Assembly (NCBI GenBank): GCA_964596125.1
Contig: CAZQRP010000005.1
Coordinates: 101,753 to 165,752 of the forward strand
DNA from: CAZQRP01 sp964596125
Lineage (GTDB): Bacteria; Chloroflexota; Dehalococcoidia; GIF9; UBA5629
DNA: 64,000 bases
Reading direction: 5' to 3'
Shown here piece after piece: positions 24,485 through 34,159 of the stretch (positions are counted from its first letter, which is position 1; every line of letters begins with the position of its first letter). The notes beneath the pieces were generated by a model. That model worked only from the letters and a program-made list of their open reading frames with translations. It had not been told where the DNA came from and ran no database searches. The translations under genes and the position numbers were made by a program.

Positions 24485-25123
24485 GTGAGTAATTATAATA
24501 CACTGTTCGAGGCTGTAATAAAGGGAGATATTCAGACTGCGGTAGCAGAGACTCAGAAAGCTCTGGATGTGGGCGGTAATGCCCAGGACATTCTCGATAA
24601 TGGTCTCATTGTCGCTATGGGTGAGGTAGGTGAGAAATTCTCCAAGGGGCTGCTATTTGTTCCACAGATGCTACGCGCAGCAAAAGTCATGCAAGAATGC
24701 ACCAAGCTTCTACAGCCCTTATTTCAGGAGGGTGATATAACTTCTAAAGGCAAGGTGTTGATTGGTACAGTCAAGGGCGATTTACACGACATCGGTAAGA
24801 ACCTGGTTTCAATGATGTTGGAGGGTGCAGGATTCACCATAAATGACCTGGGGATTGATGTTTCCCCTGAGAAGTTTGTGGAAAAGACGAAAGAAATAAA
24901 ACCGGATATTGTGGCCATGTCCGCGCTGCTGTCTACCACAATGCCAGCCATGCCCCAGACAATTGAGGCTTTGCAGAAGGCCGGTCTAAGAGATACCATA
25001 AAGGTAATGGTTGGCGGTGCACCTGTCACTGAAAGGTATGCCCAGGAGATAAAGGCTGACGCTTATGGCTCCGATGCAGGTACTGCCGTGACTAAAGCTA
25101 AAGCATTATTAGGCATCAGTTGA
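24485..25123 (+). CDS. Corrinoid (B12-binding) methyl carrier protein
   Basis: This 212-residue protein is of the MtbC/MttC/MtgC kind. The N-terminal four-helix cap domain (residues 1-88) precedes a B12-binding Rossmann domain. The cobalt-ligating His is in GDLHDIGKNLV (H101), and later SALLSTTMPAM and GGAPVTERYAQEIKADAYGSDA complete the cobalamin site. It carries the methyl group between MttB-type enzymes and the methyl-THF-forming enzyme. The start is GTG, with AAGGAGG nine bases upstream. Confidence 0.95.
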   Translation: MSNYNTLFEAVIKGDIQTAVAETQKALDVGGNAQDILDNGLIVAMGEVGEKFSKGLLFVPQMLRAAKVMQECTKLLQPLFQEGDITSKGKVLIGTVKGDLHDIGKNLVSMMLEGAGFTINDLGIDVSPEKFVEKTKEIKPDIVAMSALLSTTMPAMPQTIEALQKAGLRDTIKVMVGGAPVTERYAQEIKADAYGSDAGTAVTKAKALLGIS

Positions 25124-25240
25124 TGGTTGATCAGTAATGGTTTATGAAACTTGGATTATGAAGGTCGAGCAATTCGAAGATAGTAAAGTTGTACCGAAGG
25201 ACCATTACCGGCATACTTTGCTATATAAAGGGGATAGGCT

Positions 25241-26689
25241 ATGAAACCGACAGAGGTTACTACATTTCGACCCCGTCTAAAAGTCCTGACCCGAGAGCAG
25301 GCAACGGCAATCCACGAGGCTGCGCTGGAGATTCTCCAGAAGACCGGATTTAAAATGGAGCACTCGGGCGTCCTGGAAATGCTGGCCGATGTCGGCTGCA
25401 AGGTTTCCGACGGGGATTGGATTAAAATGCCAGCTAACCTTGTTGAAGATGCCTTAAACTCGGCTCCCAAGCAGATTGACCTCTATGACCAAAAAGGCAA
25501 TATGACAATGCCTCTGGTCGATGGCAATTATTTTTTTGGCGCAGGTTCAGATGCTACATTTACTTTAGACTTGGAGACAGGCATGCGCCGCAGATCCGTA
25601 CTGAAAGATGCCGGCAATTTTGCCAGGCTGATAGATGGGCTGGAATACATAGATTTCGTCATGTCCATGTGCAATCCGCAAGATGCTCCCATAGAGGATA
25701 TCTATGTTCATGTTTTTGCCGAGATGGTGAAAAATACCAATAAGCCGATTGTATTCATTGCTGACAGCGGCAGAGATATTGCCAAAATTTACCAAATTGC
25801 CTGCCTGGTAGTGGGCAGTGAAGAAGAGCTGAAGAAGAAACCATTTATACTTAATTACTCGGAAGCTATTAGTCCACTACACTTTCCTGAAAACATTATG
25901 GAAAAACTTATTTTCTGCGCTAAAAAGAAGATACCGATATGTCTTCCCTCCGGATCGAATGCCGGTGGGGGAGCGCCGGTTACCCTTGCTGGTGCCATGG
26001 CTCTGGGGATCGCTGAGAATCTGGTGGGACTGGTAGTACATCAGCTTTCTGGTAAAGGCTCTCCTTTCCTGTTTGGTCCCAACGTCAGCGTTCTGGACAT
26101 GAAATCTACTGTAGTCTCCTATGGATGCCCCGAATGGAGCCTTACCCAGGCTGCTCTTGCCGACATGCGGGATGAGCTCTATGGTCTGCCCATCTGGGCG
26201 TATGCCGGCGCCTCGGATGCCAAAGTCATGGATGCCCAGGCGGGGGCCGAGGCCATGTTCTCTATTATCACAGCTATGCTCTCGCGGGCAAACTTAATCC
26301 ACGATGTGGGCTTCCTGGAATATGGACTTACCTCATCACTTGAGATGGTAACCATGTCTAACGAGTTGATAGCTATGAGTCGGTTCTTTACCGAGGGCAT
26401 TACTATAAATGAGGCAACTTTAGCGCTTGAAGCTATAGAACGGGTGGCAAGAGGTAGCTCTGGCTCTATTTTCTTAATGGATGACCATACTTTTGAACAT
26501 TTCATGCAGGCGCAGTTTTTACCGAAGCTATTAGACCGATCCCGCTATGATTCGTGGAAAGAGTCTGGAGCTATAGATCTTTATAAGCGCTGTAATATCG
26601 AGGCTAAAAGAATACTTTCCGAACATCAGGTGAAATTCAAATCCGAAGAGGTGTGGAAGGAAATCGCTCAGATTCTCCAGCCGCATTGA
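25241..26689 (+). CDS. MttB-family methyltransferase, non-pyrrolysine (first of two)
   Basis: This 482-residue protein covers the full trimethylamine methyltransferase family length, with no in-frame TAG. It is therefore one of the non-pyrrolysine homologues such as MtgB (glycine betaine) or MtcB/MtpB (carnitine, proline betaine). N-terminal ATAIHEAALEILQKTGFKM and C-terminal DDHTFEHFMQAQFLPKLLDRSRYD are typical. It should demethylate a quaternary or tertiary amine and pass the methyl group to the corrinoid protein. The exact substrate cannot be read. It differs clearly from the second copy downstream, which suggests two substrates. Confidence 0.93.
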   Translation: MKPTEVTTFRPRLKVLTREQATAIHEAALEILQKTGFKMEHSGVLEMLADVGCKVSDGDWIKMPANLVEDALNSAPKQIDLYDQKGNMTMPLVDGNYFFGAGSDATFTLDLETGMRRRSVLKDAGNFARLIDGLEYIDFVMSMCNPQDAPIEDIYVHVFAEMVKNTNKPIVFIADSGRDIAKIYQIACLVVGSEEELKKKPFILNYSEAISPLHFPENIMEKLIFCAKKKIPICLPSGSNAGGGAPVTLAGAMALGIAENLVGLVVHQLSGKGSPFLFGPNVSVLDMKSTVVSYGCPEWSLTQAALADMRDELYGLPIWAYAGASDAKVMDAQAGAEAMFSIITAMLSRANLIHDVGFLEYGLTSSLEMVTMSNELIAMSRFFTEGITINEATLALEAIERVARGSSGSIFLMDDHTFEHFMQAQFLPKLLDRSRYDSWKESGAIDLYKRCNIEAKRILSEHQVKFKSEEVWKEIAQILQPH

Positions 26690-26706
26690 CACGGACAGTT
26701 TAAAAT

Positions 26707-28152
26707 ATGGGAACGATGTTACCGGTTTTTAAACCGCTCACTTCTTCCAAGCTAAAGAGAATTGACCGGGCGGGACGCCAGATACTGGAGCGTATCGGCA
26801 TCAAAATTAATGATTACACCTTTCTCAACAGGCTGGGAAAAGCGGGGGCCCAGGTGGATTACGAGAAGCAGCGAGTGCGTTTCAGAGAAGACTGGCTCGA
26901 TCAAGCTCTGAGTCGTGCCCCTTCTCGTTTTATACTCTATTCCAGAGATGGAATCAATGACCTGCCTTTGGGTGAGGGCAAGGTCCACTTTGCTAATGGT
27001 GGAAGGGTATTCCGCATCCTGGATATGGCGACCGGCGGTTACCGTCTCACCATGCTGAGGGACGTAGCTCACACTGCTATGCTGGCACATCGATTGGAAC
27101 ACGTTCACTTTTATGTAATCGCCTGTCAGGCACATGACCTGGGACCCGAAAACTACCATTTGAATGACTTCTACCATGCTTTCAACAGTACTACCAAGCA
27201 CGTGATGGGGGGCTGTGATAATCTGGCAGGTGTGCAGCAGGCCTGGAAACTCGCCAATTTGATTGCAGGAGGAGAAAAAAAACTGAAAGAAAAGCCTTTT
27301 TTTTCTGTGATAACCAATCCGATAAGCCCACTCACCATCGATACTAATACGATGAGCATACTCGATTTCTGTGTCACACATGATATTCCCGTCACCTGCG
27401 CACCTGCACCTATAGCTGGAGCCACTTCACCAGCTACATTGGCCGGGACAGTTGCCCAGATGCATGCCGAAGCCCTGGCAGGCGTGGCTATCTCCCAGGT
27501 ATTTGCTCCGGGAGCCAGGGTGCTCTATGGTGCGGTGCCTACCACTATGGATCTGCGCACAATGGAGTTAGCCATGGGTTCAGCAGAAGTGGGTATGATG
27601 GGCGCTTGCGCAGTCCAGTTGGCGAAGCTCTATAACTTGCCCGTTCGCGCTACTGCCGGAGTCACCGAGGCAAAAAGGCCTGACATCCAGGCAGGTGTTG
27701 AGAAGAGCCTTTCCAGTCTGATGGTAGCTCTATCCGGTGCGGACTGTATTCTCCTGGCAGCCGGCATACTCGATTCGGGTAATTCCATATCTTATGAACA
27801 GTACGTAATAGATAATGAAGTTATAGGGATGATATACAGAATACTCTCTGGCATTCAGGTGAGCAAAGATACCATGGGCTTTGATGTGATAGAACAAGTC
27901 GGTCCCGGAGGAAATTATGTTTTGGAAGAACACACCGTGCAACATATGATGGACGAATTTTTTTACCCTGACCTGACTGTACGATGTAATTTCGATGTCT
28001 GGGAGGAGAGAGGACGGCCAAATATGTTGAGTCATGCTAATACCCTGGTTCAGAATAACCTGATGGAATGCGAAGCATGCAGAGAAGGTCTGCTGGATCT
28101 GGACCTGATTCTGAAGATAAAGAAGACTTTTCCCGGTATTCAAAACATCTGA
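26707..28152 (+). CDS. MttB-family methyltransferase, non-pyrrolysine (second of two)
   Basis: This 481-residue paralogue begins 17 bases after the first copy and has no in-frame TAG. The N-terminal RAGRQILERIGIKINDYTF and the C-terminal EEHTVQHMMDEFFYPDLTVR show the same fold as its neighbour. The substrate region differs: FANGGRVFRILDMATGGYRL replaces GAGSDATFTLDLETGMRRRS. It likely uses a different methylated compound with the same corrinoid protein. No close ribosome site is visible, so it may be translationally coupled to the first copy. Confidence 0.92.
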   Translation: MGTMLPVFKPLTSSKLKRIDRAGRQILERIGIKINDYTFLNRLGKAGAQVDYEKQRVRFREDWLDQALSRAPSRFILYSRDGINDLPLGEGKVHFANGGRVFRILDMATGGYRLTMLRDVAHTAMLAHRLEHVHFYVIACQAHDLGPENYHLNDFYHAFNSTTKHVMGGCDNLAGVQQAWKLANLIAGGEKKLKEKPFFSVITNPISPLTIDTNTMSILDFCVTHDIPVTCAPAPIAGATSPATLAGTVAQMHAEALAGVAISQVFAPGARVLYGAVPTTMDLRTMELAMGSAEVGMMGACAVQLAKLYNLPVRATAGVTEAKRPDIQAGVEKSLSSLMVALSGADCILLAAGILDSGNSISYEQYVIDNEVIGMIYRILSGIQVSKDTMGFDVIEQVGPGGNYVLEEHTVQHMMDEFFYPDLTVRCNFDVWEERGRPNMLSHANTLVQNNLMECEACREGLLDLDLILKIKKTFPGIQNI

Positions 28153-28153
28153 A

Positions 28154-28750
28154 ATGACTGGATCGAACAAAGCTGTAACAGTGACACGTATTATTGCTTG
28201 CGCTGTCTTCAAACAAGCCCTCAATTATCTCAGGCTGAAGGAGAGGTATCCAAAACTGCTTGTTACCTACTATCCAGCCAGACTGCACTTACAACCTTTT
28301 AAGCTGAGAAAGCGCCTCCAGCGGGATATCACTAAAGCCGGGGAAACAGGCGAAAGGATAATATGCCTTTACGGGGAGTGTTTTGCTGATATAAATGACT
28401 TTTGCACAGTCCAGGGGATTATCAAGGTACCCGGGCTCAACTGCTATGAAATGTTTCTTGGCAGGGAGCGTTTTAAACAGCTCGTTGATGAGATTACCGG
28501 AACCTATTTTCTTGAAGAAAGCCTGATTGTCAACTTCGAGGATTACTGTATGAAGCCTCTGGAGCTTGGGGACGAGGAAATCCGAAGGCAATGTTTTGAG
28601 CACTACAAAAGGCTGCTCTATATACGACAGCCCTCAGACCCAGAACTCATATCCAATGTCAGCGAAATAGCCCGGTTCTTAAAATTATCTCTAGCGATTG
28701 AAGATGCGGACTATACCCATTTAGAAAAGGAAATTACCAGGTTTCTTTAA
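28154..28750 (+). CDS. DUF1638-like protein
   Basis: These 198 residues resemble DUF1638. The start has IIACAVFKQALNYL, then LLVTYYPARLHLQPFKLRKRLQRDI, then IICLYGECFADIN and a C-terminal TYFLEESLIV. The function is not established. DUF1638 genes are often seen near corrinoid methyltransferase genes, and here it lies one base after the second MttB gene and 21 bases before the activator. It has several cysteines (CLYGEC, FC, NCYEMF) that could bind a metal or corrinoid. A role in methyl transfer is inferred from position. Confidence 0.75.
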   Translation: MTGSNKAVTVTRIIACAVFKQALNYLRLKERYPKLLVTYYPARLHLQPFKLRKRLQRDITKAGETGERIICLYGECFADINDFCTVQGIIKVPGLNCYEMFLGRERFKQLVDEITGTYFLEESLIVNFEDYCMKPLELGDEEIRRQCFEHYKRLLYIRQPSDPELISNVSEIARFLKLSLAIEDADYTHLEKEITRFL

Positions 28751-28771
28751 CGCATACTTTTAGCAGTAAAG

Positions 28772-30718
28772 ATGAGTAGACTCCTGAATCAAAAGACCAG
28801 AAAAACAAAAGGCAAAGTAAGGACCTCAACACCCAGGGAACGTAAGCATAGCCGCCTCTGGCTGCATGTGTTCCCCAAGGATATTTGGGTGCCGGTCAAG
28901 CAGGGGGAAACCATCTGGGGGGCTCTACAAGAGACAGATTTGAAATTAGATAGCGACTGCGGCGGGCTGGGAAAATGCGGTAAATGCAAAATCAAGGTGC
29001 TATCGGTAGTGGATCCCCCAACCGAAGCAGAACAGGAATTGCTTGATGAAGAGGAGCTGGAAGAAGGTTTCCGACTTGCCTGTCGTACCCCAATGCACCG
29101 GGATTTGGCTATCTCCATAGGCGAGGTGCCTACCAAGCTGGATTACATCAAGATTTTAACCACTAGCCATACACTCCGTACCAGGTATATGCCTACTTCA
29201 CAGCTCGAACCACTTGTGGAAGGAAGACCGGTTACATTGCCTCTTGGCGCTCAGGATGATGGGCTTTCCGATTTAGACTGGATAAAGCAAGGACTGGGTC
29301 CTGAGTACAGCGATATGGAAGCTTCACTGCACTGTCTACACCGGCTGCCCGAAACATTGAGGGAAACCAAATTTGAGGGAGTGGCAGTACTTCATGAACA
29401 TTATCTGATGGCATGGCAGGACCGGGATAAAGTTGAACACAGGTATGGACTGGTCTTCGACCTCGGTACCAGCACTCTCGTAGGTAAACTGATCAACTTG
29501 TTAGATGGCAGTGAAGTTGCAGTTTCCTCCCGCCTCAACAGTCAGAGCTGGCATGGCTCGGATGTTATCAGTCGTATTCACTATGTCAAAGAGCGCCCCG
29601 GTGGGCTGGAAAACTTGCACGATATTATGATGACGGACCTCAATAATATTACCAAACATCTATTGGAGACCGCCGGACTGGAGTCAGACGACATCTTTAT
29701 CGCCGTAGCTGCCGGGAACACTACCATGCAGCACTTTCTCCTGAACTTTTCTCCCAGCGGTATAGCCGAAGCGCCTTTCTCTCCCGTAGTGACCGACGGG
29801 ATGATCGTTAATGCGGCGGATGTTGGCCTCGAACTTAATCCGGCAGCTTTACTTTATACCATGCCCATGAAATCAGGCTATATCGGAGGGGACTTAACAA
29901 GTTTCATACTGTATTCCGGTGTTGTCGAACAGAAGAATAAAATTATACTGGGACTGGACCTGGGTACCAACGGAGAGATATTTTTAGGTAATGGCAAGAG
30001 ACTACTGACATGCTCGGCCGCCGCCGGTCCATCCTTTGAGGGAGCAAGAATATCCTCCGGTATGATAGCAAAAAAAGGAGCGATCGAGGGAGTTAGACTC
30101 GAAAGGGGACGTTTAAAGTATCGTACAATCGGGAATATCAGACCCAGGGGTATCTGCGGGAGTGGACTGGTTGATTTAGTAGCTGTGCTATTACATTGCG
30201 GTGTTATCGACCATGAAGGCTTGATTCGACCATCCACGGAAGTAAAATATAAAGATATTGATTCGAGAGTAATACCTCAGACGAATGGTTATGACTTTCT
30301 CGTTACCTCTGGAGAAGAAAGCTTTCAAAGCCGCCCGATATATCTCACTCAAAAAGATGTACGTGAGCTTCAGTTAACCAAGGGTGCTATCGCAGCCGGA
30401 ATAAAAACATTAATGGATGAACTGGGCGTCGGAGTAGAGGATATCAGTCAGGTATATCTGGCAGGGGCTCTTGGTAACTACGTCGACCGTATCAGTACCT
30501 TGCGTATCGGTCTTCTGCCAAAGGTCAATGTTGAGCTTATCAGATCGTTGGGTAATGCCGCCAGCATAGGAGCTGCTATGGTAATTTTATCTAAAAAGCA
30601 CTGGCAAATGGCGGAGGATGTGGTCAACTTCATTGAGCATATTGAGCTGTCCTTCCGACCTGACTTCAACGAGTATTTCGTTGAGCAACTCAACTTCCCT
30701 GAAGAAAATATTTGGTAA
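28772..30718 (+). CDS. Corrinoid activation protein, RACE/RamA type (2Fe-2S + ASKHA ATPase)
   Basis: This is a 648-residue protein. Residues about 30-120 form a plant-type ferredoxin domain with cluster cysteines C63, C69, C72 and C104 (DCGGLGKCGKC, ACRT). After a linker, an ASKHA-type ATPase domain (DUF4445) begins with YGLVFDLGTSTLVGKL and has a second phosphate loop GLDLGTNGEIFLG. It reactivates cob(II)alamin to cob(I)alamin with ATP and electrons when the carrier protein becomes oxidised. It completes the methyl-transfer operon. Confidence 0.93.
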   Translation: MSRLLNQKTRKTKGKVRTSTPRERKHSRLWLHVFPKDIWVPVKQGETIWGALQETDLKLDSDCGGLGKCGKCKIKVLSVVDPPTEAEQELLDEEELEEGFRLACRTPMHRDLAISIGEVPTKLDYIKILTTSHTLRTRYMPTSQLEPLVEGRPVTLPLGAQDDGLSDLDWIKQGLGPEYSDMEASLHCLHRLPETLRETKFEGVAVLHEHYLMAWQDRDKVEHRYGLVFDLGTSTLVGKLINLLDGSEVAVSSRLNSQSWHGSDVISRIHYVKERPGGLENLHDIMMTDLNNITKHLLETAGLESDDIFIAVAAGNTTMQHFLLNFSPSGIAEAPFSPVVTDGMIVNAADVGLELNPAALLYTMPMKSGYIGGDLTSFILYSGVVEQKNKIILGLDLGTNGEIFLGNGKRLLTCSAAAGPSFEGARISSGMIAKKGAIEGVRLERGRLKYRTIGNIRPRGICGSGLVDLVAVLLHCGVIDHEGLIRPSTEVKYKDIDSRVIPQTNGYDFLVTSGEESFQSRPIYLTQKDVRELQLTKGAIAAGIKTLMDELGVGVEDISQVYLAGALGNYVDRISTLRIGLLPKVNVELIRSLGNAASIGAAMVILSKKHWQMAEDVVNFIEHIELSFRPDFNEYFVEQLNFPEENIW

Positions 30719-30845
30719 GGAGTTGTAACAGGATAGACAGACTATGAAATTGCTGCTACTGTAGAGTAAGAGCCTAACAAAGTTACTTGGTCACCCGCTT
30801 TAAAACAAACTCAGAATGCCATAAGGGTATTGAAAAGTCGGGACT

Positions 30846-31043
30846 ATGAACATAGACAACTATAAAACGGAACCGCATTACGATGAATTATTCCAGCGTG
30901 ATAGTCAACATCGTAAAAGGGCAATAACCCTTATTGATCGAATTAGCTCACTTCCTGGTGGGGAACTGATGCGGCGACAACAGGCAGCGGAAGCTGCTCT
31001 TTTGCAGATGGGTAGCAGCAATCCTGCAATACTTTTTCTCTAA
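30846..31043 (+). pseudogene. Remnant of a circularly permuted ATP-grasp (DUF404-type) gene
   Basis: Only the N-terminal 65 residues are left. The pattern YDELFQRDSQHRKRA, then LIDRISSLPGGELMRRQQAAEAALLQMG, resembles the start of the circularly permuted ATP-grasp type 2 proteins, which usually continue with about 400 more residues. Here the similarity stops after LQMG, then the frame ends and the convergent nadE begins one base later. It is either a truncated remnant or a small independent protein. The match is from memory of the family. Confidence 0.45.
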
Positions 31044-32783
31044 TCACCATCCCTTATACCGGTTTGTTATAGGGAGTCGCCGGTCACGGCCAAAAGCCCT
31101 GGGAGTTATCTTTATCCCCGGAGGGGCCTGGCGGCGTTTATACTCGCTTCTATCTACCAATCGGGCTATCCGTTTAACTATATCCTCCGGATACCCCATG
31201 GAGGTAATTTGTTCAATGCTTTTATCTTCCTCGACATATGCAGTTAGAATGGGATCTAACAGGTCGTATGGCGGTAGGGAATCAGTATCTCGCTGGTCAG
31301 GTCTTAATTCAGCCGATGGTTCCTTAGTTATAACAGTGGCCGGTATAATTTCATGGTCGTCCAGTGAATTTCTATATTCAGCTAGTTTATAAACGATAGT
31401 TTTGGGAACGTCTTTAATCACCGCAAATCCGCCTGCCATATCTCCGTACAATGTAGAATAGCCTGTGGCCATTTCGCTCTTATTGCCAGTGGTCAGGACA
31501 AGCCAGCCAAACTTATTTGACAGGGCCATAAGGATATTACCCCTGATGCGTGCCTGTATATTTTCCTCTGTTAGACCAGACTCGGCATCACCGAATGGAT
31601 CGGTCAGGGCATCAAGATATGATTGAAAGATAGTGTCAAAAGGCACAGTGATGAGTTTGATACCCAGATTTTTAGCCAGAAGCTCGGCATCGGATAGACT
31701 TCCGGGTGAAGAATATCTTGAAGGCATGGCTACTCCAACGACATTGGCTGGCCCTAGTGCATCTACAGCAATGGTAGCTACAATACTGGAATCGATCCCT
31801 CCGGAAAGACCAATTACTACTTTTTCAAAGCCGTTCTTGATAATATAATCATGAGTCCCAAGTACCAGTGCATCATATATCTCACCTGGCAGACCAAGGA
31901 CTTCGAATTGACGGGTAGGCAATGATGGCTTCTCAGATGTAGTAGAGGGCATTTCAGAAATAACTGACTTTGTAATATGCCAGTTTTCTCCTTCCAGCAG
32001 GAGTGTCCCGTTTCTATTCCTTGCATGATAAAGGCGAGTCCGAAACACTGCTTCTATATCAAGGTCAGCTACTATCAGGTCTTCTTCAAACTGTTTACCT
32101 CTGGCTACGAGAATCCCCTTTTCATCCAGGATCATGCTGTTTCCGTCAAATACTAGCTCATCCTGCCCACCGATGAGATTAACAAAGGCCACGATAGCCA
32201 CGCTGTCAGAGGCACGGGTTCCCAGCATTCTTTCTCTAAGATTCAGCTTACCAGCATGGTATGGTGAACAACTCAGATTTATAATTACCTCGGCACCAGA
32301 GTAGGCCTGCACAGTAGTTGGTCCAGCCTCATACCAGATATCTTCGCAAATATTTATACCTACACCGACTCCATCAATAATATAAACAGGACATTCCTTG
32401 CCGGCCTGAAAATAACGGTTCTCATCGAACACTCCATAGTTAGGCAGGTATATCTTGTGATAGACACCGGCAAGCTTTCCATCATGTATTATCGCGGCGG
32501 AGTTATAAATATCCTCCTGGGAGTCGACAAAACCAACGATAACAGTGAGATTAGAAGATTGCTCGACAACCTGATTAAGAGATTGCAGATTTTCCTCAAT
32601 GAACTGCGGCTTGAATAAAAGGTCTTCTGGTGGGTAGCCGCAGATAGTAAGCTCAGGGAAAGCGATGATGTCAACGCCCAGTGACCTGACCTCTGCAATG
32701 GCTTTTAGAATCTTCTGCACATTACCTGTTAAATCACCGACAGTGGTATTAATCTGGGCTAAGCCAATTCGAAGCTTGCGCAT
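31044..32783 (-). CDS. nadE: Glutamine-dependent NAD+ synthetase
   Basis: This 579-residue two-domain enzyme has an N-terminal nitrilase-type glutaminase (residues about 1-265) with the catalytic acid in FPELTICGYPPEDLLF and the Cys in INICEDIWYE. The C-terminal synthetase has the ATP pyrophosphatase P-loop LSGGIDSSIVA and the later GNKSEMATGYSTLYGD. It makes NAD from deamido-NAD using ammonia released from glutamine. It lies 35 bases after glnA on the same strand, so the two may be co-transcribed. Confidence 0.95.
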   Translation of the reverse strand: MRKLRIGLAQINTTVGDLTGNVQKILKAIAEVRSLGVDIIAFPELTICGYPPEDLLFKPQFIEENLQSLNQVVEQSSNLTVIVGFVDSQEDIYNSAAIIHDGKLAGVYHKIYLPNYGVFDENRYFQAGKECPVYIIDGVGVGINICEDIWYEAGPTTVQAYSGAEVIINLSCSPYHAGKLNLRERMLGTRASDSVAIVAFVNLIGGQDELVFDGNSMILDEKGILVARGKQFEEDLIVADLDIEAVFRTRLYHARNRNGTLLLEGENWHITKSVISEMPSTTSEKPSLPTRQFEVLGLPGEIYDALVLGTHDYIIKNGFEKVVIGLSGGIDSSIVATIAVDALGPANVVGVAMPSRYSSPGSLSDAELLAKNLGIKLITVPFDTIFQSYLDALTDPFGDAESGLTEENIQARIRGNILMALSNKFGWLVLTTGNKSEMATGYSTLYGDMAGGFAVIKDVPKTIVYKLAEYRNSLDDHEIIPATVITKEPSAELRPDQRDTDSLPPYDLLDPILTAYVEEDKSIEQITSMGYPEDIVKRIARLVDRSEYKRRQAPPGIKITPRAFGRDRRLPITNRYKGW

Positions 32784-32818
32784 ATATCAGCACCTCAATT
32801 CAGTAATAATTCGATTAA

Positions 32819-34159
32819 TCAGAGAATTGGTAAGTATTTCTGAAGTTCATATTCGGTTACTTGAGTGCGGTACTGGTCCCATTCGATAATTTTATTCTGG
32901 ATGAAAGCATTAAAAACATGATCCCCAAGGGCTTTTCTTACCAGCTCGCTTCTCTCTGTTATATGAATGGCTTCAGAAAGATTCGCCGGAAGGGTCCTTA
33001 TGCCCCTTTTCTCTTTCTCCGCATTCGACATCTGGTACACATTTTCTTCCACCGGTTCGGGTAGCTCATATTCTTTCTCAATCCCCTCCAGACCAGCAGC
33101 CAGCATCACGCTGAAAGCAAGATACGGATTGCAGGCCGGATCAGGAGAACGGAACTCGATTCTTGTTGCATTTTCTCGCCCTGGCTTATACTCGGGAACA
33201 CGGATAAGGTCAGAGCGATTACGGCGTGCCCAGGTAATGTAGACAGGGGCTTCATAGCCGGGAACCAGGCGCTTATATGAATTGACCCATTGGTTTGTGA
33301 CACAGGTAATTTCTCGTGCATGTTTGAGTAAACCGGCAATGAAGTATTTTGCTACCTTGGACAGATGGTATTTGTCCTTGCTATCATAAAAGGCGTTCGT
33401 GCTGCCCGTGAATAATGATTGATGTACGTGCATTCCACTGCCGTTCATACCGTAAACCGGCTTGGGCATAAAAGTAGCATAGAACCCGTTTGCTAAGGCT
33501 ATCTGTTTAATAATCAGCCTGTATGTCATTACCTGATCGGCCATAGTCAGCGCATTGGTATACCTCATGTCTATTTCATGCTGGCTTTTAGCAACCTCGT
33601 GGTGAGAATATTCAACCCCAATACCCATCTTCTCAAGGGTAATCACTGTCTCTCTTCTCAGGTCACTGGCTGAATCAAGGGGAGTCATATCAAAATACCC
33701 TCCTTCATCCAGGACCTGAGTACTCTTTGAATCCCGGAAGTAAAAAAATTCCAGTTCTGGCCCGACATAATACGTGTAGCCCTTGTCAGCAGCACGCTTC
33801 AGGTTTTGTTTAAGAATATACCTGGGATCGCCGTCAAAAGATTCACCACCGGGTTTAAGAATGTCACAAAACATCCTGGCGGCGGGTGGTGCTTTAGGAC
33901 CCCATGGGATTAGCTGGAACGTATCAGGATCAGGCAAGGCTACCATATCGCTCTCATCGATACGGGCATAGCCTTCAATCGATGATCCGTCGAAACCCAT
34001 TCCTTCGTTAAATGCTTCCTCAAGCTCCTCTACAGTAATCGTGAAGCTCTTTAGCATGCCCAGTATATCCGTAAACCACAACCTGATGAATTTCACATTT
34101 TGCTCTTTAACTATTTTAAGAACATAGTCGATTGCGTCCGCTCGATTTTTCGTTGCCAT
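32819..34159 (-). CDS. glnA: Glutamine synthetase, type I
   Basis: This 446-residue enzyme has the beta-grasp N-terminus (VKFIRLWFTDILGMLKS), the active-site segments GFDGSSIEGYARIDESDM, YYVGPELEFF, NGSGMHVHQS and TRIEFRSPDPACNPYLA. It makes glutamine from glutamate, ammonia and ATP. The length and lack of an insertion fit the GlnA alpha-type of Gram-positive and Chloroflexota lineages, which is not adenylylated. AGGGAGCAAT precedes the ATG. It supplies glutamine that the nadE product could use. Confidence 0.95.
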   Translation of the reverse strand: MATKNRADAIDYVLKIVKEQNVKFIRLWFTDILGMLKSFTITVEELEEAFNEGMGFDGSSIEGYARIDESDMVALPDPDTFQLIPWGPKAPPAARMFCDILKPGGESFDGDPRYILKQNLKRAADKGYTYYVGPELEFFYFRDSKSTQVLDEGGYFDMTPLDSASDLRRETVITLEKMGIGVEYSHHEVAKSQHEIDMRYTNALTMADQVMTYRLIIKQIALANGFYATFMPKPVYGMNGSGMHVHQSLFTGSTNAFYDSKDKYHLSKVAKYFIAGLLKHAREITCVTNQWVNSYKRLVPGYEAPVYITWARRNRSDLIRVPEYKPGRENATRIEFRSPDPACNPYLAFSVMLAAGLEGIEKEYELPEPVEENVYQMSNAEKEKRGIRTLPANLSEAIHITERSELVRKALGDHVFNAFIQNKIIEWDQYRTQVTEYELQKYLPIL

